From Procambarus clarkii (Eukaryota > Arthropoda > Malacostraca > Decapoda > Cambaridae): a DNA stretch of 64,000 bases. The stretch spans positions 23,519,558-23,583,557 of the forward strand of contig NC_091165.1 in assembly GCF_040958095.1 (NCBI RefSeq). The letters are read 5' to 3'. Each line of letters opens with the position of its first letter. Within the stretch, counting starts at the first letter, position 1. Below are positions 1 to 13,800 of this stretch, in pieces. The notes under the pieces are model-generated. The model did not search any database. It was not told the origin of the DNA and saw only the letters and a list, made by a program, of their open reading frames with translations. Made by a program: the position numbers and the translations under genes.

Positions 1-691
1 CCATGTCCTTTTGTCCTACTTTCTCTGTTTAGACAGACTGTTCTTGGCATTGACCTCAGAGACAACTTTCACCTCACAGACAATTTTTAAGTTTGAGGGT
101 AGGTAGGTAGGGGTAATATCAGTGGTGATGTGGGTGCAGAAGCATGATTGCACATGCATTACATGATTGCTCGATCCATTCTTAAATTCAAGAATGTAAT
201 CTAAAAAGGGATGGGCTCCTCATACTGTGCTCAAATATTTTCCAGTACAGTAATTAGAGAATGAAAAGTTTAGTTGTACAGTATTAACATTGTTTTAGCT
301 TTGATTGTAATTCACACACAAAAACAAAAAGCATTAGTTTTTGTCAATTTTATATAAATTCTTCAGTAGGCTGGTGAACAAATGAAAATTATTGAATGGC
401 CCAATTCGTCTCCAGCTAAACATTCAATTGAGAAAACTTTCATTTTGGAGGTATGTTTGTTTTGTACACTTGTATCCCAATTTCAGGGAAATGTAGGACA
501 TGTAGAAAGTTACCAAATGTCCTGGGTCTAGTATAACTGCTGGCTATTATACTATTGTCTGAAGATGTTTAATTTCCTTGTGATGATAGATGTGGTGGTT
601 TTTAATGTGTACTTCTATGGCATGCACTTTTGCACTGCATGTTTAAAGTGAGAGGATATCATTGTTTTGCAGGGGAGTGTTAATGTAGGAA

Positions 692-938
692 ATGAGTAGT
701 AGTGGTGAGGTTGACTTGGGGGCTTCCCAAACATTGCCTGGCCTGGGAGATGGGGTCGTGCTGCAGCTCCTGCCCTACATTTGAAGACCTCAGCGCCTCC
801 TACCTACAGTTAAAAAAATCCCACCACTTCTACCACCGGAACCCCTCTCCAAAATATCCTGTTTCTCATTCTGGCTTTTTATCCATTGATCTGAAGGGTG
901 CTCAAGTCTTTCAGCGCCATACCCCAAGGGTTGAGTAA
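692..938 (+). pseudogene. possible decayed F-box-like coding fragment with a frameshift
   Basis: An ATG at 692 opens a 30-codon frame whose end reads LGDGVVLQLLPYI, similar in spacing to the start of an F-box (LPDEVLLKILSYL-type). It stops at about 782-784. In another frame the text continues (HHFYHRNPSP, then SGFLSIDLKG) to a stop at 936-938, resembling the F-box region where a conserved block is followed by a short Leu/Ser stretch. This would be one coding sequence broken by a frameshift. There is no clear splice structure and I recognise the family only weakly; chance resemblance is possible. Confidence 0.22.
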
Positions 939-2102
939 CCTTACATCACTGCTCTGGCAGCTTTCATTATGGTGTTAAAATTGCATGCATCATACCATAT
1001 GGTATCCAGCAACATTCAGCTGTTTAAAGGTATTCAAGTGATGGATAGAAATCATGAACAAGACTGGTTAGCTCCAGAACTTAAGCATTCAGCTAGTTAA
1101 ACTAATCTAGTTTATATATCTAGTGATACTATCTTGCCAGAATTTTTCAAAGAAATATATTTATGTTTATCAATGATTGTAAATTTTATTAACTATTGGC
1201 ATGTAATTTATATAGCATGGCTAAAAAATTATGCTTAATCATTTGAAAGGGTTTTATCAATTATACTATAATGCAATGGGGCCGCATTGGGTATTCAACG
1301 TGATCAAAGCATGAGCAAAGAGTTAGAGTTCTCGTGACTATGCTTGAGGTACATTAGACTTTTATAGGAAACTTTTGTTCCAGTTCTTTAGAAAACAATG
1401 ACACAACTGCTGAGAGATTGTAAGAAAATATAAGCAAAATCTGAAATCAAAAGGAGACCTCGTCAATGATTTTTTCAGCAAAAAAAATATGGGCTTGTTC
1501 ATTTGGGATACTTATATGGTTGCAATCTATGTATTTGCAATTAATATAGTATATGTTAATTGATTTAACTTTTCTTATCAAAGAAAATTTTTATTTCAAT
1601 CTCATTGAGATTGTGTTGAGGTGATTATAATTATGATAAAATTTAAGCCAAAACAAATGCAGAAGTAAATGACCAATGTTAAAACATACCATGATGAATA
1701 ATGGCCATTGAGCTGGTTTTAATGTTAATAGGAAGTACAATAATCAGTCATTTGTCTTGTTTGTCTCTACCTCACTCCAGTCACTGGTATTTTTGTGCAC
1801 TTTTTCTTGCACCTCTTTTTTAACTTAGTGCAAGTTAGTGTAGTGCTGCACTTGAGTATTTTATCAGATATGAGGAAAGCAATTTGGCATGTGAGTGTAA
1901 AGATAATAAGTTTTGCGTAATCTACAGTCGATGGTTCTATGCATAATTCATGCTTGTTTCACTGTTTAATAGTAAATATTTTGAAGTAAATGTTTAATTC
2001 TGCATTCAGCCATATAGATAGATAATTTTCACTCATTTACAAATTAAAATAATGGATATTTGACCAAAAATAGATGCAGTGTTATTTTTTTATTTTTATG
2101 AA

Positions 2103-2185
2103 CAAGTCGAGCCTGGCCCCAAACCTGGCTTGGGGAGAACAACTCCCAGAACCCCATCCAGGTACAATCCAGGTAACACTGGCAC
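2103..2185 (+). repeat. LINE 3'-end remnant (GAGCCTGGCC...GGGAG...CTCCCAGAACC type)
   Basis: The stretch reading gagcctggccccaaacctgg followed by ggggagaacaactcccagaa is homologous to the 3' tail of the LINE at about 8868-8935 and, in reverse orientation, to 20876-20928. It is a short isolated tail, as expected from 5'-truncated LINE insertions. No coding remains. Confidence 0.6.
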
Positions 2186-4750
2186 CTTACACCCAACACT
2201 GCTAATCAACCACGTACTGAAGTGTCTTGTACAGTGCTTGAGAATATTTATTTACTTTAATAACATTTTGATATCAAAATTAACGTTTTAAGATTATAAA
2301 ACTTACAAATGCTTTTTTTTACATCGGTGGTTCTGCACATTTTATGCTTCATTTCAAATTAAATTAATTACACATACAGTAAAAGTACTCTATTTTTTAT
2401 TGTATTACTGTATAGTAATTTGAATTAATAACTTGTACACGTTTAAATTTTAAATTGAGAAATTATTACATTAAATCACTGTTTACTTGTAATTTTTTTA
2501 AAAAGTCTGTGAACTAGGTGGGGCATGATGCACACACACTTTTGTTTTGTAATACTGTAATTTTAAAGGTAATTCATTTTACATTTTGATAACCGAAATC
2601 ATTGTATATTTCAACTTTTAATTGTTGGAAACGTAAGCAGAGTGTGTATAAACATTTGTACTTAATGCTGAGCAAGTAGCCAAAGAATATGGTTCATTTG
2701 GTACAACAAAACAGGTCATTTCCTTAACAAATGTTAACAGTATAAGTACAGTACTGTAATTGCTTTTTCGCTTTTATTTGTTTATAAAACTTGGCTGCCT
2801 TTTTTTTTAATCAGTCTTGGCTTGACAACATTGTAATTTTTAAATATAAACATTGAAAACTGTATGGTAAACAGCATTTCATCAGTGCATACTGTGTTTT
2901 TAATGATGTAGTTTTTTTTTTTGTATAATTGTACATTATACTGTATAAGTTTTTGCCTATTTTGTCAAAAGCTGTAGTAAAGACTTGCTACAAGTGTTCT
3001 AATTGTACTTCACTGTTGCTTGGGATTCATTTAATGTGAATTTGGTGACTATTTAATTCAACGTTGTTAAATTATACGGGTCTCGGTTCTTTTACCACAG
3101 CTCTTTATTATAGAATTAGAAACTGGCATATTGCATTTTGAATACATCAAATTCATTTATTTACATATACAGTAATTTTACTAAGTATCTTTAAAAACCA
3201 TTATAATTACAGCATTGGGAAAGTGGTTAAGTTGAAGCATATTATTATGGTATGCACATGCACCCTTTGATTTATGCACCCTTTATTGTTGGGTAATCAC
3301 TTGACACAGCAGTAATGTAAATCATCATCAAATGTATTTGCCATTTAAAATGTAAATTGAACTAGAGTATTCTTGTTACCGGATGATAAAAGCTTTTAAT
3401 AGCACCATACTGTGCCTCTTTCAAAGTATGCGTATGTTAACATTGTTAAGTGTTTTAATCCCTTTTGCTGTGATATGCAGCTTCTCTCAAATGACAAGTG
3501 ATTTATTGATATTTGAAAGTTTTGGTAAATGCATAGAGAAAATAGGTTCAACGTCCAGAAATGTCTTATCCAAGCATCTGGCCTTCAGAAGAGGACTTTA
3601 GACCTGGTAGCTGCAGGGTCATTCTATGCCAGATCATCACAGCTTCCTGTCTGGCTATCTCAGATAAACATGAACTCTGAATATACAATATACACTTGTA
3701 CATATTCAAGGTCAAAGGTCACATGTTAACTTGAAATTAACAAATTCAATATCTAATGTAAAACAATTTTTAATAATACAAAAAAGTTTCCATAGATTCA
3801 AAACAAGCACATTATGAAGGTTCTACCTCGATTAGAAGAAAAGTTGTAATTTTTTTTTTTTCGAGCTTGTCGGCAAACATTTTTTTATTTTTCACTGACA
3901 ATTCTGCTGTATGAATATCATACACCACCGGATACTAAAATTTTTATGGAGAGCATTTTTTCTTAATAGAAATGTAAAAATCTGCAAATCGACTAGAAAA
4001 TAGTGTAGGGAAAATTGGTTACCAATAGAATATTTTTGCAACCTCAAAAAATTCCTTGGCAAGTTTATTTACTTGTACACTGTGTACACACACAGTAATC
4101 CAGAAGATATGGAGCCTACCCTTATGACAGCCAAATGTCTAAACAAGAACAGATTTGCAATTTTGTGTACCTCGACCTGGAAGCTCACAATGTTTACCCT
4201 TGTATTTTCATAGCTTACTTGCTTACTCCTGCTGTTTACCCCTTACATTTTCATAATTTTTCTGCTTACTCGTGCCATTTACCCCATGCATGATGAGCAT
4301 AAAGTCACATGAATTATCTAAAGATTCAGGTTACCAAAATTCAGATTACTTAGCTCCTATAGTATCTTGTGTTCATGATACTCAATACAGTACATTTGGA
4401 ACATTTGTAACCTAGTAAAGTTACTTTGACCATATTTCTTATCAGCAAATACTAGTACACTCTACTGGTATCCTAAAATTTTTATTAATTTTTTACCATA
4501 GATTTTTAATGGTTCCACTGGAAGTCTTATTCTCACTTGGATGCAATACAATATTGCAAAAATAAAATAAGTTAGTCCTATTTAGTGTACTCAAGAAAAT
4601 TATGGAACCAAAATGGAAGTGTTGCAGCAAAAGGGTTAATATACACGAATAAGTACATACCAGTACGTCCAGTACTGTAATTTTAGTGCTTAGGATGATT
4701 TATTTTTATATTGGTTTTATATTAATTTTTTTTACTTTTATTTTTTCCAG

Positions 4751-4891
4751 AACATGGCTGCAAATGGCTCTGGGCAGGACATTGATGAGTCTTTATACTC
4801 ACGACAGCTGTATGTTCTGGGTCACGATGCCATGCGACGCATGGCCTCCTCCGATGTCCTTATATCGGGACTAGGGGGACTTGGTGTAGAG
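4751..4891 (+). CDS. UBA1: UBA1 coding exon 1 (contains the start codon)
   Basis: The exon follows a pyrimidine-rich acceptor ending ttttttccag (4741-4750). ATG at 4754 begins [18 protein letters not shown], which aligns with the internal methionine that starts the cytoplasmic UBA1b isoform in vertebrates. The donor is gtatgt at 4892 and the phase is 0. The codon before the ATG (AAC) is open and the exon begins with an acceptor, so a longer nuclear-type N-terminus from an upstream exon is possible but not visible. Confidence 0.93.
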
Positions 4892-7800
4892 GTATGTATT
4901 GTATTTACATATTTTCAAATTGTAGTGATAATTAGGTACCCTCTGTAGGAGAGCAGGGAGTCACTTTATGGATTTGTAATTTTTGGTTTGTTTTCATCTT
5001 ATTTTAAAGTGATTCACTGTGATATCTGGAGTGGTGCTTTGTATGGATTTGAAACATGAAACATTCATGATGCTAAAAGAGGAAGGGTCTTATTAAAAAC
5101 AGGAAATGTAGCTCCGTGGTGGCTGTTTAAAATGTTTTATCAGAAGAGTTTGAACTTAAGCAATTCCAACGATGAATTAAATTTCTGCACCAAACATTCT
5201 AAACATCTTTTAATGCCAGGGCTGTTCTTAGTATACAGTACCGTACGAACTGCAACCACAGGACATTACTTTGCTACTGTTGTAATTTTTCACCATTTTT
5301 ACCTTCAAATTATTTAAAATAATTGCTTGGTGTTGAGTTGATATACAGTAAGTGTTAGCTTGATACTATAGATTAATATCTGTATTATAAAGTGGAACCT
5401 TGACTTACGAATGCCCCTACTTATGAATTGTTCAAGTTACGACCTAATTTCATTGGAAAATTCACGTCAACTTATGACCTTTGCCTCGTCTTGCAACTTT
5501 ATTGATACGCGTATGGGTCGACGGAGTGCGTGGTTCTTGGTGGTACGGGCGACCCCACTTCAGTTTACCAGACTGCCCGCTTAGTGACGATCGCGCTTGA
5601 ATTCTTGTAAAAAATTAGTGATTTTTTTTAACATAAAAGTAATTATTATATATCATGCCATGGGTCCCAAGAAAGTCAGTGGTAAGGTTCAACCTAAGAA
5701 AATAGTTGTGAATAGGGGCAGTAGAGGATGTCTCTCCTCATTAAGAAAATGTGTGAAGTGTGGGAAGAACTGCAAGGTTTTGCTGAAAAGACCCACCCAG
5801 ATAAAGCTGTAGCAGGCCATTGCATTGACCTTATTAATGACAATGTGATGTCTCACTACATACAAATGTTAAAATATAGAGAAAAACAAGTCTCTTTGGA
5901 AAGGTTCTAAGTGAGACAAACAAGCAGTAACCACAAGCAGGTCCTAGTGGTATGCCTGCAAAATGTAGGTGTGTGTACCCCGAAGGCGTCCACTGCCTGA
6001 TGTTATAATGGAAGGGGGTTTCCTTCCAAACAGTAACACTTCTCCTTCCCCCTCTCCTCCTCATCGTCTTCCATAAGCCACCAAGAGTCATCAATAAAGG
6101 TAAGCTATAACTTGTACATAACACACACACATTTTGTGCTATAGTATGTATGAAATGTATTTTAAAGTTAATATTTTTGGGAGTGTGGAACAGATTAATT
6201 CAATTTACATTATTTCTTATGGGAAAACTTGTTTCAAGTTACGACCCGTCTCTGGGAAGGGATTAAATTCATAAATGGAGGTATCACTGTATACTGTCTG
6301 AAGTGTGGATTTGGACATGTCAGTCGGCATTCTTGAAATTCCAGGGAAAAGAGCCCCTAATGACTTATCTTACAAGATGAAATATGGACTTGAGTAAAGT
6401 GGAATAGAGGATGTGGGCATTGACCTATAAGTCTAGGATTATTCTCTTGTGAACTTGCTATTTATGGAATGGGGACACAGGTACACAGTCACACCCAACA
6501 ATGCCTGAGTGATCAACAGGGAAAATTGGGAAAATAGGTAAATAAATTAAACCAATTTAACCAAATGAGGGAATGGAAATAGAAGTAGTTTTCAACAACA
6601 CAGAATTAAGTCTAGGAAAAGGGATGCTTGAAACAATATAACCAGATAGAATTAAAACAAAAGCTATAAAATTTTTGTACTGCTATTTTAGTGTAACAAA
6701 CTGACAAGAAGGACAAATAGTGTGTATGTAAGTACTGTATGGGAGTATACTGATAGTCACAGAATGCAGTTACCAACATATCAAGAAATCATAAAATATG
6801 CTCAAGAATTTTTAAATAAATTTTTTAGGATACTGTTTGTTCTTCCACTCAAGAATGTGCATATCTTTACTAGATAAATTATGTAAATTGCTCAGATTTT
6901 ATGCTGCAGGTTTGATATGTTTAGCCGTAATAATGCGTGAAAACATAGTGCTGCTCACTGGTTTCTCTGTGCACACAACACTTCTTGGGATGCCACTCTT
7001 GACTTCTTTTTTAGTTCATTACTTGCTACTTTATTACTTCCCAAAATCATCACTGAATACATCCTTAGCTTTACTGCTTATAAAAGTTATCACCAACAAG
7101 TTGCCTTCAATTGGAGCTGATATGGAGCTGAAAAGGTGCATGCATCTTTTAAAATTTTATCAATTCTGAATATAAAAAAAAGAAAAGTAATGGGATTCAT
7201 GCAAAAGATTAATAATTGTTGATCTGTTCAATGCAAAATTATCACACATTAAAAAAAAGAAATAAAAGCATTGGTGCATTCACTCACATGGTGTGCGAAT
7301 GAGGGACTGCACGTGCTGCCCCATAAATCAAAACAGTTGGTCATGGACTTATATTGTCATGTGGGAGGAAGCATTTGTGTGGCACCCAGTATAGTTACTG
7401 GATCAGCTAGGTCCAACTTCCACTCGGTCACTGATTTACTGACAATATTTCTTGGATGGTGGCAGTGATACCTCATGGTCACTAACTCTTACCACTTTAT
7501 TGCACATTTTATCCCAGCATTCTTGCCACAATTTGTACAATCCCAAAAAAGGAGAAACTGGCTTAACCAAATAACTGGTGTCAGAAAAGTATATGGTTGT
7601 ATATATGTATATTTTCTTCCCCACATAGGAAGGTATGCTTTGTATATTCTACCAGCAATATTTTTCACAACCTCTCCTATCATGTAAATCACCTATATCA
7701 ATCTGCTTGTTTGCTTACTTTCATAATCTTTTATGTTATGTTGTATGTTTATGAGAGTGTAAAAGTGTTAATAATTTTGTTACTTACAGATTGCCAAGAA

Positions 7801-10800
7801 TGTAATTTTGGGAGGTGTAAAGTCTGTAACTCTGCATGACGTTAAAGAAGCAAGTGGCACTGACCTGAGTACCCAGTTTTTCCTAACTGCTGCTGATATT
7901 GGTACCAACCGAGCCACAGCTTGTCAACAGAGACTGTCTGAACTAAACACCTATTTCCCATCACGGTATCCACTAGTTCCCTTACAGATGATGTGCTCAA
8001 GAACTACAGTGTTGTTGTTCTTACAGGTAAGCTCAATTTAATTCTTTGAAATTGTTGTAGTCATGGTCTAATGGCAGAGATGTACATTATTCGTTGTTGT
8101 GCGGTATTACACATTTTCATATGACTTAATTAGGTATCCCTGGTCACGATCCCATAGGACACAATGAGACCTACTCATGGAAGGAAAACAATATGTAAAA
8201 GATCTCTGAATTATGATGTCTGATGACCTGACATTTAGTGAACATAACCGAGCAAATATAGTGGCGGCCAAGAAAATGATAGGATGGATTATAAGAATGT
8301 TCAAATCCAGGGACCCTACAGCAATGCTAACACTATTTAAATCACTGGTGTTGTCCTGTCTTGAGTATTGCTCGGTACTTACTTTCCCTTTCAGAGCAGG
8401 AGAGATCTCTGAATTAAAGGGAATACAGAGAACATATACGGGACGCATAGAAATGATAAAACATCTGAATTTTTGGGTCCGTCTCAAAGTTCTTAAAATG
8501 TACTCTCTGGAAAGGAGATGAGAAAAATATAAAATAATATATACATGGAAGATACTGGAGGGTCAGGTCACAAATTTGCACAGTAGAATAACAACAAACT
8601 GGAGCAAAATATACGGAAGGAAATGCAGAATTGAGATGTGTAGGTTGCCAAAGGCACAATCAGAGCATTGTCTTAACATCAGGGGTCCACGGCTGTTCAA
8701 CACCCTCCCAGCAAGCATTAGAAATACAGTATTGCCGGAATGATGGTGGATGTATTCGAGAGACAATTTAATGGGTTCTTGCAAGAAGTGCCGGACCAAC
8801 CGGGATGTAGTGAATACATGGGCTGCGGGCTGCTCCAAGCAACAGTCTGTTGGACCAAGTTATCACAAATCGAGCTTGGCCTCAGGCCGGGCTCGGGGAG
8901 TAGAAGAACTCCCAGAACACACTCTAGGTATGGTATGGAGACCTTAGGGTCTTGAGTATACAGTATTTTTGTCATTCCAAAAGAAGTGGTCTATGTTTGG
9001 GTGGTCCATGTTCATCATTCATCAATCTTGATGAAACTTGGTGTGGACATTCATACATGTGTCAAATAATTAACAAATAAATTAATTTGTAATTAGCAAA
9101 AGACAGTACTAAACCTGGAAAGATAGTTAGCTCAAAGGTATATTTCAACAGCTGTTCATATCTTACTATACTCAAAAGTCACTAGTAAAATATTAAAATT
9201 ACCCTGCCTTATTTTAGGAACTTTTTTTTCTGAACCTATTGATTGGTATTGTAGTTACACTTGATTTAATTACCTTATTTGCTGGCGTAAAAGATACACG
9301 CTCACATAAGACGCACTCCTATTATACACGATTTTTTGTGGAAAAAAACTATTTTAATGTTTCATCATAAATTTATTGAAAGATATTTTTAAGTGATTTT
9401 TTTACCCCCCAACTCTTACCTCCTCTAAGATCAGCTGTATAGTTGTTTATATTTTGGGCAAGAGAATTGCTATACAGGATGTGATGATTTGCGTTACCGA
9501 GACCGGCCACCAGGGCGGTGCACCATCGCAGCACTATGGTTTTGTTGTCATTCACTCATTGCAAATGGCTGACAGGCAGATAAAAGTTTAACATTACTTT
9601 CAAATTTCTAGGAGCATTTTTTTATTTAGATAATAAATGTTTCTTAAAGGTAACACAGTCGTTAAATAATATGACATCGGGTGTGGGTTATGTATGCTGG
9701 GTAAGGTGGTGAGATGATGTGAGCTTCCCTCATAACTGCCGACGTACTGTAAGCAATTTCTCATAAGTTTGTGATAACTTGGCTTATTTTTAATATTTTA
9801 TTATTAGCGACGATTTTTGTGCCTAGCAAACTTACCCAGTATGCACGTCCTGCTCCCTAGCCTATGGTGCACGGGCTCCCCCTCTGTAATACTGCCACAT
9901 TAGATGCAGGACAATTTTTTTTATACATTTAGAAATAAAAAAACATATACGACAGCAAATACTGTACACATTTCATTGATTTTGTAACAAATTGACTGAA
10001 ATATTTTGAGGACTGTAAATGTATTTTTCAGATTCCACATTGGAGGAGCAGTTGCATGTATCCACATTTTGTCATGCCAATGACATTGCTCTTATCGTTG
10101 CCTCAACGAAGGGTTTGTTTGGTCAGATTTTCTGTGATTTTGGTGAAAACTTTGAAGTGGTAGACAAAAATGGTGAGAATCCAGTTACTGCAATGGTTGC
10201 AGGCATAACGAAAGAGGTAAGTCTTCTAATATTTACTTGCTTAATTGTCCATTAAAGCATTTCTACTCCTAAATCATACAATACAGTACATTGAATGAGA
10301 ATGTTTTGATTCAAGCTGAAATTAACCTCATTATTTAATATGCACTTTTGGGATAAAGTGGTATTTTGAAATTGATGGGATAAGGAAAATGACAAAAATA
10401 GGTAAGGGTTAGCAGAGAAAATTTAAGATAAATCCATGCATTGGTTTGGCATGTGAGAGAGAGAGAGATGGAGGAGTGGATGACAAGATTAAACGTGAAT
10501 TTGTTAGTGAAGGACAGTATCCTTTTGGAAAGAAGCAGTGTGTTTGGAGATATTCTGTTATGGCATTAAGTAAAGGCTAGAAGGATAAGTTTCAGTGGAT
10601 GTACTTAGGTTTATGATAAGCCAGTGTGAAAATATAGTTTTTACCATGTGTTTACATTTGTTTAAATAAAGCGGTTGAAATTTAGATAATTTCTTAATGG
10701 TATATAAGAAAATAAAGCCCATCCTCTTGATAAGACAGTATACGTCTTGTTACTGTATGGGTGACTGTACAAATATTATCGGGATGGACAAATAGAAAGT

Positions 10801-13800
10801 AAAATTTTATACCATTCATTTGAAATAGTTTGGAAAACTAAAGCTAAAAACCAAATTTAAATATGCTAGGCCTAGTATAGCACATATATGTACTATATTA
10901 GTCCTCAGGTAGCATGTATGGTTAGGATGATAGGACCACCTAGGATGGGTTTTATTAGCAAGATAAATAGAAAAACTTGGTCCAAAATCAATAATACAAA
11001 CGTCTATTTTCTATTGATCCATCATATCCATATTTGTATGATCAACCACATCGTTACTATAAGTACTTTATTTTAGGAGGATCTACTGTGAAAATAGTAT
11101 TTACATGTGAAAAAACCTAACCCCTCTTACCTGTGTTTAGGAAAATAGCGTCGTCACTTGCTTGGATGAATCTCGACATGGACTTGAAGATGGAGATTAT
11201 GTAACTTTTTCTGAAGTGCAAGGAATGACAGAACTTAATGGTTGCAAGCCTCTCAAGATAAAGGTAAGTGTATTCAGTGATTTCAGTTGTGTCAGTGGTT
11301 AAATAATATATCTTTGAACACATTATCAGTGGTTAAATAATATATCTTTGAACCCAAATTGTGAGAAATTTGTGACAATCCTGTGAAAGTTGGCAGCAGT
11401 GATGAAAATCTGTTTACTTTTAACTTTTAAAATGTCCTCAGGTATTGGGACCCTTCACCTTCAGCATTGGTGACACCACCAAGTACTCTGATTACATTCG
11501 GGGAGGCATTGTTACCCAAATGAAGATGCCTCAGAAAGTGAACTTCAAGCCAATGGAAAAATCTATGGAAGCACCAGAATTTGTGATAACTGATTTTGCT
11601 AAATTTGACAGACCTGGGATACTTCACATTGCTTTCCAGACCCTGCATGCATATGTAAAGAAAAATGGGGTAGCACCTAAACCATGGAGTGATGATGATG
11701 CAATTGCTTTCCTGAATCAATTCAAGGACATCAATGCTGCCAGCTCTGCCAAGGTAGAGGATTTAGATGAAGATTTGATCAAACAATTTGCAAAGATTTC
11801 TGCTGGTGGCTTTGCTCCCATTGATGCTGTAATTGGTGGCATAGTGGCGCAGGAAGTGATGAAGGCATGCTCCGGCAAATTTAATCCTATTAAACAATGG
11901 CTTTATTTTGATGCTCTCGAATGCCTTCCTGAAGACTTATCTGTCCTTACTGAAACAGAGTGCTCCCAAACAGGTAGTAGATATGATACTCAAATTGCCA
12001 TCTTTGGGCAGGAGTTTCAGAAGAAGTTAGGCAGCCAAAAGTACTTTGTGGTTGGTGCTGGTGCCATTGGATGTGAATTGTTAAAAAACTATGCTATGTT
12101 GGGACTTGGTGCTGGTGAAGGAGGTCAGGTTGTAGTCACAGACATGGATCTTATTGAGAAAAGTAATCTGAACAGGCAATTCCTCTTCCGTCCATGGGAT
12201 GTTCAGAAACCAAGTCAGACACTGCTGCAGCAGCAATAAAGAAAATGAATCCAGGGGTTAACATTATTGCCCATCAGAATAGAGTTGGTCCAGAAACTGA
12301 AAGTGTGTATGATGACAGTTTCTTTGAGCCCCTAAATGGTGTTACAAATGCTCTGGATAATGTGGAAGCTAGATTGTACATGGACAGACGCTGTGTATAC
12401 TACCGAAAGCCTCTTTTAGAGTCTGGCACCTTGGGAACTAAAGGCAATGTTCAAGTTGTGGTACCACATTTAACAGAGTCGTATGGATCATCACAAGACC
12501 CTCCAGAGAAATCCATTCCTATTTGCACACTAAAGAACTTCCCGAATGCCATTGAACACACACTTCAGTGGGCACGTGACATGTTTGAAGGAGAGTTTCG
12601 GCAAGCTGCTGAAAATGCAGCTCAGTACCTTCAAGATCCTAGGTTTATGGAAAGAGCACTGAAGTTGCCTGGTTCCCAGCCCATGGAGACCCTGGACAGT
12701 GTTAAGCGTGCGCTTGTAGATGATCGACCACAGTCATTTGAGGATTGTGTACTCTGGGCCCGCAAACACTTCGCTGAACAATTTCATAATCAGATAGTAC
12801 AACTTCTTCATAACTTCCCGAAAGAGCAAACCACTTCAAGTGGGGAACCATTCTGGTCTGGTCCAAAGAGGTGCCCTCATGCTCTCGATTTTGACGTTAA
12901 TAATGAATTGAATCTCGACTATATTGTTGCAGCTGCTAACTTGAAAGCAGAGGTCTATGGCTTGACTCAAATACATGATCGTCAAGTTATTTCTGATATT
13001 GTTAGTAAAATTAATATCCCAAAGTTTGTTCCTAGATCAGGAGTTAAGATTGCTGTCACTGATGCAGAAGCAGAAGCTCAAAGTAATCAAATAGACAGTG
13101 AGCGAATTTCAAATCTTCAAGCAGCTATCCCACCAGCCAACAGTTTTGGTACTCTTAAGCTCACTCCACTTGATTTTGAAAAAGACGACGATACTAACTT
13201 CCACATGGATTTCATTGTTGCTGCATCGAACTTGCGTGCAGAAAATTATGATATTGCCCCTGCTGATCGTCACAAGAGCAAGCTGATTGCAGGCAAGATT
13301 ATTCCTGCCATTGCCACAACTACAGCACTAATATCTGGTCTTGTGAGTTTGGAGCTCATCAAATTGGTTCAGGGGCACAATGAACTTCGTTATTTCAAGA
13401 ATGGTTTTGTTAATTTAGCTCTGCCATTCCTTGGCTTCTCCGAACCTATCCCTGCCCCAACTAATAAGGTAAGTCAAGCTGTCTGTTTGTTTATTTAGTG
13501 ATACCAATTATTCTTAGGGTTTGGATAATTTTTGTTTGATTAATATGCTAATTTTAACGTTTCCCTCATGGGGCGAGCGACTTCCAGACCACCCCAAGGT
13601 GCGCTGCACATTCCGTAGGAGCGTGCGGTTTTGCATCTTGGTTTTCGCTCTTTTCAATTTTGTCACGTCATTTCTCGCTCTACGTCTTTCATTTTGGTAT
13701 CAATGTGTTCGCAATAAAATTCCGTACTGAAGTATATGCATATAAAATCCAAAAGTGAAAGCGTGCATACCACCCGCAGCAAACAGAGAAAGTGACACCG

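Larger units (their letters stand above)
1..4750. other. AT-rich noncoding DNA upstream of the UBA1 coding exons
   Basis: No convincing host exon is visible here. The stretch is AT-rich with short open frames that look random. It should be 5' intron or intergenic DNA: the first coding exon of UBA1 is preceded directly by a splice acceptor at 4749-4750, so at least one 5' exon must lie upstream, in this stretch or before the window. I could not pick that exon out. Two small repeat-like pieces inside it (692-938 and 2103-2185) are listed separately. Confidence 0.6.

Noticed and set aside
692..784. UBA1 first coding exon (MSSS... start)
   Set aside because: The frame stops after 30 codons, and I found no donor site that would join it in the phase required by the exon at 4751.
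11117..11720. Minus-strand open frames across UBA1 exons 4-5
   Set aside because: They are antisense shadows of the plus-strand coding exons.
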